From an uncultured Lachnospiraceae bacterium (lineage in GTDB: Bacteria > Bacillota > Clostridia > Lachnospirales > Lachnospiraceae): a DNA stretch of 38,190 nucleotides. A program made the position numbers and the translations under genes. Below, one piece after another: positions 8,852 through 15,455 of the stretch. The DNA lies in the NCBI GenBank assembly GCA_910589635.1, contig CAJUTD010000024.1:1-38190 (forward strand), in the 5' to 3' direction. Each line of letters begins with the position of its first letter. Position 1 is the stretch's first letter. The notes under the pieces were generated by a model that did no database searches, had not been told where the DNA came from, and saw nothing but the letters and a program-made list of their open reading frames with translations.

Positions 8852-9987
8852 CTGCTTTCTATAAAGGCATAAACTTCTGCTTCCGTCTCAAGAATCTTCT
8901 CAACTTTGGGCTCGCTCTCGTATTCACAATGTTCCATGCACGCCTGAATAATCTCTGGAATCTGTAAAAATGGAATTTGCCCATTTAAAAACAATGATAC
9001 GGCTTTTTCATTCGCTGCATTGTAAGCGGTAGGAATATTACCCCCGCGCTCCATCGCCGTAAATGCAAGCCCAAGCCCCGCAAATGTATCAAAGTCAGGC
9101 TTTTCAAACGTCAGACTGGCAAGCTGAAAGAAATCCAGCCGCTTTCCTGACAGACTGCGCCGCCTGGGATAGTACAGCGCATATTGTATGGGAAGCCGCA
9201 TATCCGGCGTTCCAAGCTGCGCAATCACTGCACCATCCTCGTACTCCACCATGGAATGGATCACGCTCTGCGGATGCACGACTACCTGAATCTGATTCAA
9301 CTCCACATCAAAAAGCCATCTGGCCTCCATCACTTCTAAACCTTTGTTTACCATTGTGGCAGAATCAATCGTAATTTTTCTCCCCATCGACCAGTTGGGA
9401 TGATTGAGCGCGTCCTCGACGCGAATCTGTCCAAGCTCTTCCCGCTTCTTACCCCGGAAAGGCCCGCCTGACGCGGTCAACAGTATTTTGTGAATGCGAT
9501 TGTCATGTTCTCCATTTAAAGATTGGAAAATTGCGCTGTGTTCACTGTCCACTGGCAGAATCGGCACCTGACACTCTCTGGCGAGCGGCATAATGATATG
9601 TCCTGCCGTCACAAGCGTCTCTTTGTTGGCAAGAGCAATTGTCTTGCCTGCCTTGATCGCCGCAATCGTGGGACGGATTCCCAACATGCCCACAATGGCC
9701 GTCACCAACGTCTCTGCTTCCGGCATGACGGCAATTTCCAAAAGTCCCTCCATACCGGACAACACAGTTACTGGAAGATCTCTCACTCGCTCCCTCAAAT
9801 CCGCGGCATCTCTCTCCTCCCACAAAACAGCCATCTTAGGTTGAAATTCCCGAATCTGATCCTCAAGAAGCGATACATTTTTACCCGCAGCTAACGCCAC
9901 AACCGCAAGATCTTTGTGCTCACGGACAATCTCAAGTGTCTGGGTACCAATCGAACCGGTAGAACCCAGCAATGCAATTTTCTTCAT
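8845..9987 (-). CDS. dxr: 1-deoxy-D-xylulose-5-phosphate reductoisomerase
   Basis: Dxr (IspC) performs the committed step of the MEP pathway, converting DXP to MEP with NADPH. The 380-residue product starts with the nucleotide-binding LLGSTGSIGTQTLEIV. It has the catalytic-domain motifs LPVDSEHSAIFQ, LTASGGPF, HPNWSMGRKITIDSATMVNKGLE and the flexible-loop Pro-Gln-Ser (HPQSVIHSMVEY), and it ends with the C-terminal helical domain. It is in one run with rseP (7-base overlap) and ispG, so two MEP-pathway genes are co-transcribed. uppS and cdsA, in the same run, use downstream or parallel lipid precursors. Confidence 0.97.
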   Translation of the reverse strand: MKKIALLGSTGSIGTQTLEIVREHKDLAVVALAAGKNVSLLEDQIREFQPKMAVLWEERDAADLRERVRDLPVTVLSGMEGLLEIAVMPEAETLVTAIVGMLGIRPTIAAIKAGKTIALANKETLVTAGHIIMPLARECQVPILPVDSEHSAIFQSLNGEHDNRIHKILLTASGGPFRGKKREELGQIRVEDALNHPNWSMGRKITIDSATMVNKGLEVMEARWLFDVELNQIQVVVHPQSVIHSMVEYEDGAVIAQLGTPDMRLPIQYALYYPRRRSLSGKRLDFFQLASLTFEKPDFDTFAGLGLAFTAMERGGNIPTAYNAANEKAVSLFLNGQIPFLQIPEIIQACMEHCEYESEPKVEKILETEAEVYAFIESRW

Positions 9988-10011
9988 CTGTCTCTCCTTA
10001 TTATAACACTG

Positions 10012-10812
10012 CTACAAAAATAATTTTGCCAGATAATAGACCATGGGAGCTGTGAAAATAACACTGTCGAATCTATCGAGAATTCCCCCATGTCCCGGAA
10101 TCAATTTTCCATAATCCTTAATGTCATAGTTTCGCTTTATGGCAGAAGCAGCCAGGTCACCAATCATGGATACTAATGCGCCAACGCCGCTGATTCCGGC
10201 CAAAATAAAGATATAATCTATCGTAAGGTTCATCTGTTGTTGGAACACCCAACCATACAATACTGTTAAGAGCATAGTACCCACTACGCCTCCCACAGCT
10301 CCCTCAATTGATTTCTTAGGACTTAACTTGGGCGCCATCTTATGTCTGCCAATAAGAACGCCAACGCAGTACGCGCACGTATCACTGCCCCAGGAACATA
10401 AGAAAATCAGCCAAACAATATATGCACCCTTCTCCATCATTCTAGTTTGGTATATGCCAGACAACATCACAGCTACATAAAAAACTCCCACAAACGCAGC
10501 AAATACCTGATCCGCCCTGTACTTTGGGAACTGCAAAACAAAAACTGCCATCACCAGAATTAAGAATGATAAAACAAAAAATTCTATTTCAGGAATAAAG
10601 GGAACGCCAAGATTCATATAGTATACCGCTACCGCCAAATATCCTACTATCCCCAGCAGCGTTCGCTCTATATGGAAAACGCGGTATAGCTCCGACAAGC
10701 CAACCATAGATATGGCAAAAAGCCCTGCCAACAGAACATTACCACCTGTTATAACCAACACAAGCGCAATTATCACCAATACAATGCCGCTCAGTAATCG
10801 TGTTCGGAACAA
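10012..10812 (-). CDS. cdsA: Phosphatidate cytidylyltransferase (CDP-diglyceride synthase)
   Basis: CdsA makes CDP-diacylglycerol, the precursor of phospholipid head groups, in the cytoplasmic membrane. The 266-residue product has about eight hydrophobic segments. It ends with the family signature S-x2-KR-x4-KD-x5-PGHGG-x2-DRxD, seen here as SAIKRNYDIKDYGKLIPGHG followed by GILDRFDS. The conserved GSDTCAYCVGVLIG and SPKKSIEGAVGG segments are also present. It follows uppS by 4 bases and precedes dxr by 24 bases. Confidence 0.95.
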   Translation of the reverse strand: MFRTRLLSGIVLVIIALVLVITGGNVLLAGLFAISMVGLSELYRVFHIERTLLGIVGYLAVAVYYMNLGVPFIPEIEFFVLSFLILVMAVFVLQFPKYRADQVFAAFVGVFYVAVMLSGIYQTRMMEKGAYIVWLIFLCSWGSDTCAYCVGVLIGRHKMAPKLSPKKSIEGAVGGVVGTMLLTVLYGWVFQQQMNLTIDYIFILAGISGVGALVSMIGDLAASAIKRNYDIKDYGKLIPGHGGILDRFDSVIFTAPMVYYLAKLFL

Positions 10813-10816
10813 ACTT

Positions 10817-11524
10817 TTACTCCTCCTTTATCCCGCCATAACGTCTATCTCTTTTATTATAGTCCTCTATAGCTTTTACTAATTCCTCTTTTGTGAAATC
10901 CGGCCAAGGTACCTCTGTAAAATATAATTCACTGTACGCAAGCTGCCATAATAAGTAATTAGACAACCGCCGCTCTCCACTGGTCCTTATCAATAAATCC
11001 GGCGCCGGAATCCCGCATGTGTCAAGATATGTTTCAAACTTTGCTTCATCCAAGTCCTCGAGCTCAAACTGCCCTTCCCTGTAATCGTCAAGCATCTTTT
11101 TCATACCGCGCAGCATCTCATCGCGGCTGCCATAATTGATGGCAATCTGGAAGTTAAGTCCATCCTGATTCTCAGAGAATTCTTCCAGCTTATGTATGCT
11201 CTCCTGTATGTCTGAATCTAATCCAGAGATATCGCCAATCACACGCACACGCATATGATTTTTCTCGGCAGTTTTGATACAATTTTTCATATAATTACGC
11301 AAAAGCTTCATCAGCGCATTAACTTCATTCTGGGGGCGCGACCAGTTCTCTGTGGAAAATGCATACACCGTCAGATATTTTATCCCCAGATTCCAAGCTT
11401 CCCTGCAAATTATCTCTACATTCTTGGCCCCCTGCGTATGCCCATAATTCCTGGGCATTCCATGCTGCTTAGCCCATCTGCCGTTCCCATCTAAAATAAT
11501 CGCCACATGTTGTGGAATTTCCAT
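10817..11524 (-). CDS. uppS: Undecaprenyl diphosphate synthase (cis-prenyltransferase)
   Basis: UppS condenses FPP with eight IPP units to form the C55 carrier lipid for peptidoglycan and wall polymers. HVAIILDGNGRWAKQ with the catalytic Asp, RNYGHTQGAKN, FSTENWSRP, and the C-terminal RTSGERRLSNYLLWQ and SELYFTEVPWPDF are all class motifs. I chose ATG 11524 (MEIPQHVAI, 235 residues): GGGAGG lies 5 bases upstream. The in-frame ATG at 11545 has an AGGTGA directly abutting it, too close to serve. It is the first gene after the terminator that follows frr. No clear promoter is visible in the 100 bases between them, so expression may depend on read-through or a weak promoter. Confidence 0.95.
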   Translation of the reverse strand: MEIPQHVAIILDGNGRWAKQHGMPRNYGHTQGAKNVEIICREAWNLGIKYLTVYAFSTENWSRPQNEVNALMKLLRNYMKNCIKTAEKNHMRVRVIGDISGLDSDIQESIHKLEEFSENQDGLNFQIAINYGSRDEMLRGMKKMLDDYREGQFELEDLDEAKFETYLDTCGIPAPDLLIRTSGERRLSNYLLWQLAYSELYFTEVPWPDFTKEELVKAIEDYNKRDRRYGGIKEE

Positions 11525-11608
11525 GATTCCCTCCCTAATCGTCATTCACCTTTTACAATTCACGCACTTTCGCAAATTACCATACTTAACGAATAACAAC
11601 ATAAGATG

Positions 11609-11636
11609 AAAAAGCCAGGAACAAACCTGGCCTTTT
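11609..11636 (-). terminator. Intrinsic terminator between frr and uppS
   Basis: GCCAGG (11614-11619) pairs with CCTGGC (11626-11631) around a 6-base loop, with flanking A and T runs extending the stem. On the minus strand the hairpin is followed by CTTTTTCATC. It lies 35-60 bases after the frr stop and would end or attenuate the deacetylase-bactofilin-pyrH-frr transcript before uppS. Confidence 0.75.
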
Positions 11637-11670
11637 TATACAATGAATTGCCTATACGTTCCGACAACCA

Positions 11671-12225
11671 TTATACCGTAAGAATTTCTTTTGTTTTCTC
11701 TTCCACCGCCTTATCGACCTTTGAGATATATTTGTCAGTCAATTTCTGCACTTCATCCTCTAACTGCTTAATTTCATCCTCAGAAACATCGCTTGACTTG
11801 GACATTTTCTTCAGAGAATCATTGGCATCTCTGCGGATATTGCGGACTGCTACCTTGGCATTCTCGCCTTTTTTCTTCACATCCTTCGCCAAATCTTTTC
11901 TGCGCTCTTCCGTCAATTCCGGGAATGTCAAGCGGATTACTTTCCCGTCATTCGTAGGATTAATCCCTAAATCCGATGTCAAAATAGCCTTTTCAATCTC
12001 ACGCACCATATTAGGTTCCCACGGTTGAATCAGAAGCATACGTGGTTCAGGAACAGAAATATTTGCCACCTGTTGAAGTGCAGTAGGCGTTCCATAATAA
12101 TCAACCCTTATTTTGTCCAACACATGAGGATTGGCACGCCCCGCACGGATAGAGCCAAATTCCTCCAGAAGATTGTCAAAAGATTTCTGCATTTTATTGT
12201 CATATTGCTGTAATCTCTCATCCAT
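11671..12225 (-). CDS. frr: Ribosome recycling factor
   Basis: RRF splits post-termination ribosomes together with EF-G. From the ATG at 12225 the product is 184 residues, close to the usual 185. The sequence MDERLQQYDNKMQKSFDNLL is followed by EFGSIRAGRANPHVLDKIRVDYYGTPT, PEPRMLLIQPWE, GKVIRLTFPELTEERRKDLAK and KVAVRNIRRDANDSLKK, all RRF signatures. A GGGAGG site lies 9 bases before this ATG, so the longer in-frame extension to 12279 is not needed. The gene follows pyrH by about 50 bases, the usual partner order, and is ended by a strong hairpin. Confidence 0.97.
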   Translation of the reverse strand: MDERLQQYDNKMQKSFDNLLEEFGSIRAGRANPHVLDKIRVDYYGTPTALQQVANISVPEPRMLLIQPWEPNMVREIEKAILTSDLGINPTNDGKVIRLTFPELTEERRKDLAKDVKKKGENAKVAVRNIRRDANDSLKKMSKSSDVSEDEIKQLEDEVQKLTDKYISKVDKAVEEKTKEILTV

Positions 12226-12275
12226 AAATAAATTCCTCCCAACCAACATTTTTAATCCCTGAACAAGTCTTCCCA

Positions 12276-12971
12276 TCAAATGATAACTTTTGTTCCGGAA
12301 AATTCACCGCTTATCGCCTTGACAATACTATTCTCTTCATTCAAACCGAACACGTACATCGGCATCTTATTTTCCATACACATAATAGACGCCGTCAAAT
12401 CGACCACTGCCAATTTCTTATCTATAACCTCCTGAATCGACACTTCATCATATTTCACTGCATCCGGGTTCGTCTTGGGGTCTTTATCATAAACACCGTC
12501 AATCGCCTTTGCCAATAGGATTCCGTCTGCCTCAATTTCCACAGCGCGCAAAACAGTCGCCGTATCCGTTGAGAAATATGGATGCCCCGTCCCTCCTGCA
12601 AAAAAGCATACGATACCTTTGGTAAAATATTTATTCACACGGTCTTTGGAAAAAAGTTTCGTAAAAGCGCCGCACTCAAAAGGCGTCAAAATCTGCGTCA
12701 TCATGCCAACAGAGCGGAATATCTCAGAGACGTAAATACAATTCATTACGGTCGCGAGCATACCAATTTGATCTGCTTTCGTGCGATCAATCGTCTCACT
12801 CGTCCTTCCTCTCCAGAAATTGCCGCCGCCGATTACAATTCCCACCTGAGTACCAGCGTCCGTCAACTGTTTTACCTGTTTGGCGACCACTGTAACTGTA
12901 GCCTCATCAAAACCGATGTGCTTTTCCCCTGCTAAAGCCTCTCCACTAAGCTTTAATATTATTCTTTTCAT
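12276..12971 (-). CDS. pyrH: UMP kinase
   Basis: PyrH phosphorylates UMP to UDP; it is a hexameric amino-acid-kinase-fold enzyme unrelated to eukaryotic UMP/CMP kinase. The 231-residue product shows RIILKLSGEALAG, VIGGGNFWRGR, DQIGMLATVMNCI, FFAGGTGHPYFSTDTATVLRA and the ADGILLAKAIDGVYDKDPK signature. The usual genomic neighbours upstream are rpsB and tsf. Here the gene upstream is a bactofilin 12 bases away, so the customary ribosomal context is lost. Confidence 0.97.
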   Translation of the reverse strand: MKRIILKLSGEALAGEKHIGFDEATVTVVAKQVKQLTDAGTQVGIVIGGGNFWRGRTSETIDRTKADQIGMLATVMNCIYVSEIFRSVGMMTQILTPFECGAFTKLFSKDRVNKYFTKGIVCFFAGGTGHPYFSTDTATVLRAVEIEADGILLAKAIDGVYDKDPKTNPDAVKYDEVSIQEVIDKKLAVVDLTASIMCMENKMPMYVFGLNEENSIVKAISGEFSGTKVII

Positions 12972-12982
12972 ATTCTGCCTTT

Positions 12983-13864
12983 CTATTTTGTGTCAAACAG
13001 GCTGTCCATATCAACTTCTGCATAACACTGAGAACAGAAACCTTCAATCACTGCTCCATTATTAATCTGAACGGAACGTGATTTGATATTACCCATAACA
13101 ACCGCTGAAGTATCTACTACAACCGGGCCATGGACATCAATATCACCTTTGATTGCGCCGGCAATAACTGCGCTGGTTGCAGCAATATTACCTATTACAA
13201 CAGAACCAAGGCCAATCTTAACAGTTCCGCTCGTAGAAATCTCACCTTCTATCTTAGCTGAATCTGCAAAAAATTCTGCTGCCTGAGAGTTCCCCTGAAT
13301 GCTTCCTGTCACAGTCATTTTCCCATTACATGTTACATTTCCTTCAATTCTGCCCTTTAACTCAAAGGAACCAGTAGACTGCAAGTCACCTCTCAGAGAA
13401 GTTCCTTCTGTAATTACAGTTACCTCATCCGACACATCATCCGGCAAGGTACTCATAGGCTCCATCGTTACTGCATTTTCTATATTTTCTGTATTCTCTG
13501 TACTCAAAATAATATCCTCCTTCTGTCCGGCTTCTTCCGGTACAATTGTATTTTCTTTCTGTTCTTCCTGTATTGTGTTCTTTGCTTTTACCTCTGCTTT
13601 AGCATTCTTGGGCTTCTTCCCTGAATCTGTCGGGCTTTCCGGTGTGAGAATCATAGGTTCATCCTGCACGGCTTCTTTGCCTACCTTTTCAAAAAGTCCT
13701 TCCATTTTCTTTAACTCAGACTTAACATCTACTTCCTGCTCCAGCGTATTCACAACCAGACCTGGCTGCATCTGCGCCGCTTCTTCTTTCAATTCCGCTT
13801 CTCCCGGAAGCAGCTCATTCACTGCCTGAGACAAGTCCTCCTTGAAATCTTTAAAAAAGCTCAT
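12983..13864 (-). CDS. Bactofilin family polymer-forming cytoskeletal protein
   Basis: The C-terminal half (about residues 150-280) is a DUF583/bactofilin domain with short hydrophobic repeats of a right-handed beta helix (GDLQSTGSFELKGRIEGNV, GKMTVTGSIQGN, AKIEGEIST, GSVVIGNIAA, AVIAGAIKGDI, VVMGNIKS). The first 150 residues are a low-complexity, strongly acidic Lys/Glu-rich extension, much longer than in minimal bactofilins. The extreme C-terminus has a CSQC pair (GFCSQCYAEVDMDSLF). Bactofilins polymerise without nucleotide and often position wall enzymes. The polysaccharide deacetylase immediately upstream (47-base gap) is a candidate partner. pyrH follows by 12 bases. Confidence 0.88.
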   Translation of the reverse strand: MSFFKDFKEDLSQAVNELLPGEAELKEEAAQMQPGLVVNTLEQEVDVKSELKKMEGLFEKVGKEAVQDEPMILTPESPTDSGKKPKNAKAEVKAKNTIQEEQKENTIVPEEAGQKEDIILSTENTENIENAVTMEPMSTLPDDVSDEVTVITEGTSLRGDLQSTGSFELKGRIEGNVTCNGKMTVTGSIQGNSQAAEFFADSAKIEGEISTSGTVKIGLGSVVIGNIAATSAVIAGAIKGDIDVHGPVVVDTSAVVMGNIKSRSVQINNGAVIEGFCSQCYAEVDMDSLFDTK

Positions 13865-13911
13865 ACATGTACCTCCATATATTATTTTTCATGTAAAAAT
13901 CATACAACAAA

Positions 13912-14964
13912 TTATTCTACATCTTCTGCTTTAATATGCTGTATGGGTTTTGTAGTATCATCAATCGGCAACAATTCTGCGCCTAACGCCTGCAACTGAT
14001 CAATCATTGGCAAAAGCGCATCCACCGTAGTTGCCTTTGCAGAGGAATCGTGCATCAAAACAACAGATGTATCATATTTCACCACATCATCCATGACATT
14101 TGCTACCAACTCGTCCGGTGTATAAACCTGGCTGGTTGCATCACCGCTTACGACATTCCAATCATAATAAGTAAGCCCCCGCTCTTTTACATAGCGAATT
14201 AGCTCTTCAATGTCCACATTGCTGACCTTATTGCTGCTTCCTCCTGGAAAGCGCATGATTGTAGGCGTCACACCTGTAACCTCTTCCAGATAAGACTGTA
14301 AATGCTCCATATCTTCTTTAAATGCATCAAGTGATTGGTAGATTACATCATATTTATGGGAAAAAGAATGCATACCAAGCGTATGCCCTTCATCAACAAT
14401 CCTACGGTAAAGCGCTTTAGACTCTTCATCTTCCTGCCCAATCACAAAAAAGGTCGCCTTAATATTCCGCTCTTTCAAAATGTCCAGAATCTTAGCAGTA
14501 TTCTCACTCGGACCATCATCAAATGTCAAATATACCTTGGGATGTTCCCCTTCCTCCAGGGCATTGCCATCACCTGCTTCCCCTTCTTCGGGCACGCTTC
14601 CCACTACTTGTTCCTCCGGCAGCGGTCCATCACTTTCTGGCAATCGTTCACTATCATCTGCCGGAGAACCTTCTGTGGAAACTCCCTCTGCCGGCGCATC
14701 GCCATCCAAAACTACATCTGAAGCTCTCTCCTTACGAGAGCCAGCGCTCTTTTCGTCAAGTTCCTGCGTGACTTCCTCTTTGGTAATCAACGCCTCATTC
14801 AATTTCTCTTCCAGAACAAACACCTTCACCAATAAGGTCGCTATCAATACTGTCAAAATTAAAATCCAAATTACTACACCAACGACCATGAACATTTTCA
14901 GCCTGTTCACACGTTTACGCCTGGCCTGTTGTTCTCGTAATCCGCTCGCCACTTTTTCTTCCAT
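13912..14964 (-). CDS. Membrane-anchored polysaccharide deacetylase (NodB domain)
   Basis: The product (350 residues) has a basic cytoplasmic N-terminus, one TM segment (about 24-49), a short coiled stretch (about 50-75) and an acidic Pro/Glu/Ser linker (80-140). A carbohydrate-esterase-4 NodB domain follows. Visible NodB motifs are TFDDGPS (147-153, catalytic base and metal Asp), HSFSH (199-203, metal His), RFPGGSSN, YYDWNVVSGDA and VLMHDS. This predicts an extracellular, membrane-tethered deacetylase of peptidoglycan GlcNAc or a related polymer. It opens the operon with the bactofilin, pyrH and frr. An AGGAGGT site lies 6 bases before the ATG and an extended -10 promoter lies at 15003-15011. 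Confidence 0.92.
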   Translation of the reverse strand: MEEKVASGLREQQARRKRVNRLKMFMVVGVVIWILILTVLIATLLVKVFVLEEKLNEALITKEEVTQELDEKSAGSRKERASDVVLDGDAPAEGVSTEGSPADDSERLPESDGPLPEEQVVGSVPEEGEAGDGNALEEGEHPKVYLTFDDGPSENTAKILDILKERNIKATFFVIGQEDEESKALYRRIVDEGHTLGMHSFSHKYDVIYQSLDAFKEDMEHLQSYLEEVTGVTPTIMRFPGGSSNKVSNVDIEELIRYVKERGLTYYDWNVVSGDATSQVYTPDELVANVMDDVVKYDTSVVLMHDSSAKATTVDALLPMIDQLQALGAELLPIDDTTKPIQHIKAEDVE

Positions 14965-15002
14965 GTATGGACCTCCTAGGTCATAAAAACACTGCTACGA
15001 CT

Positions 15003-15011
15003 ATTGTATCA
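15003..15011 (-). promoter_or_regulatory. Extended -10 promoter of the deacetylase-bactofilin-pyrH-frr operon
   Basis: On the minus strand TGATACAAT is an extended -10 element 39 bases ahead of the deacetylase start. No good -35 is found at 16-18 bases; a strongly A/T-tracted region (15010-15180) lies upstream and could act as an UP element. The assignment is moderate. Confidence 0.45.
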
Positions 15012-15196
15012 CATTTTTTTAAAAACGCATTAATAAATTTTGAAAAATATGTACTTTTTTTCGAGTTTTTTCTTTCTTTTTTCTGTTTATTTGTTATTTT
15101 TACATTTTTTATCAGAAAATAATTGCAAAAATTCTAACAAACGACATGACAAGCACAGGTGGAAAAATAAATATTTCTAAATTTAAACACACAAAA

Positions 15197-15214
15197 GCCC
15201 CCACAAACGGGGGC
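15197..15214 (-). terminator. Intrinsic terminator after copA
   Basis: GCCCCC (15197-15202) pairs with GGGGGC (15209-15214) around ACAAAC. On the minus strand the hairpin is followed by TTTTGTGTG. It lies 32 bases after the copA stop and ends the csoR-copA transcript. Confidence 0.8.
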
Positions 15215-15245
15215 CTCTGTCTATTCCATAAAGGAAGACTTTCAT

Positions 15246-15455
15246 CTATTCCACAGACACAACCTTGTAATCTTTATCTTCCACTGCCTTTCTGAGAACA
15301 TCATCGGAAATTTCCTCTGTTAAGCTGACGATAGCGGTTCCCGCTTCATGGCTCACCTGCGCAGTCTCCACTCCCGGAATTTCCTCTAAACTTTTCTTTA
15401 CTGCCGCCTCACAGTGTGCACACATCATACCTTCGATTTTCATTGTTTTTTGCAT
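15246..15455 (-). CDS. copZ: Possible internal start within copA giving free CopZ-like chaperone
   Basis: The last 69 codons of copA form a complete HMA domain (MQKTMKIEGMMCAHCEAAVK...). An in-frame ATG at 15455 has a perfect AAGGAGG at 15464-15470, exactly 8 bases upstream, inside the copA reading frame. Such a strong ribosome site at the start of a self-contained CopZ-like domain suggests that the same mRNA makes both the fused pump and a free 69-residue copper chaperone. E. coli reaches a similar end by frameshifting in copA. The ribosome site could instead be a relic of a once-separate copZ whose upstream stop was lost. The domain is certain; independent production is inference. Confidence 0.5.
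   Translation of the reverse strand: MQKTMKIEGMMCAHCEAAVKKSLEEIPGVETAQVSHEAGTAIVSLTEEISDDVLRKAVEDKDYKVVSVE

Larger units (their letters stand above)
14965..15245. other. AT-rich intergenic region copA / deacetylase
   Basis: This 281-base stretch holds the copA terminator (15197-15214) and the deacetylase promoter (15003-15011). Between them about 170 bases are very AT-rich, with long A and T runs. I see no ORF or structured RNA in it. Confidence 0.6.

Noticed and set aside
13299..13829. Ser/Thr-rich 176-codon plus-strand frame
   Set aside because: It is the antisense of the acidic bactofilin arm (Glu/Lys codons read backward give Ser/Phe/Leu), with no ribosome site.
14480..14986. 168-codon plus-strand frame opposite the deacetylase linker
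   Set aside because: It is antisense to the acidic linker of a clear NodB gene and lacks start signals.
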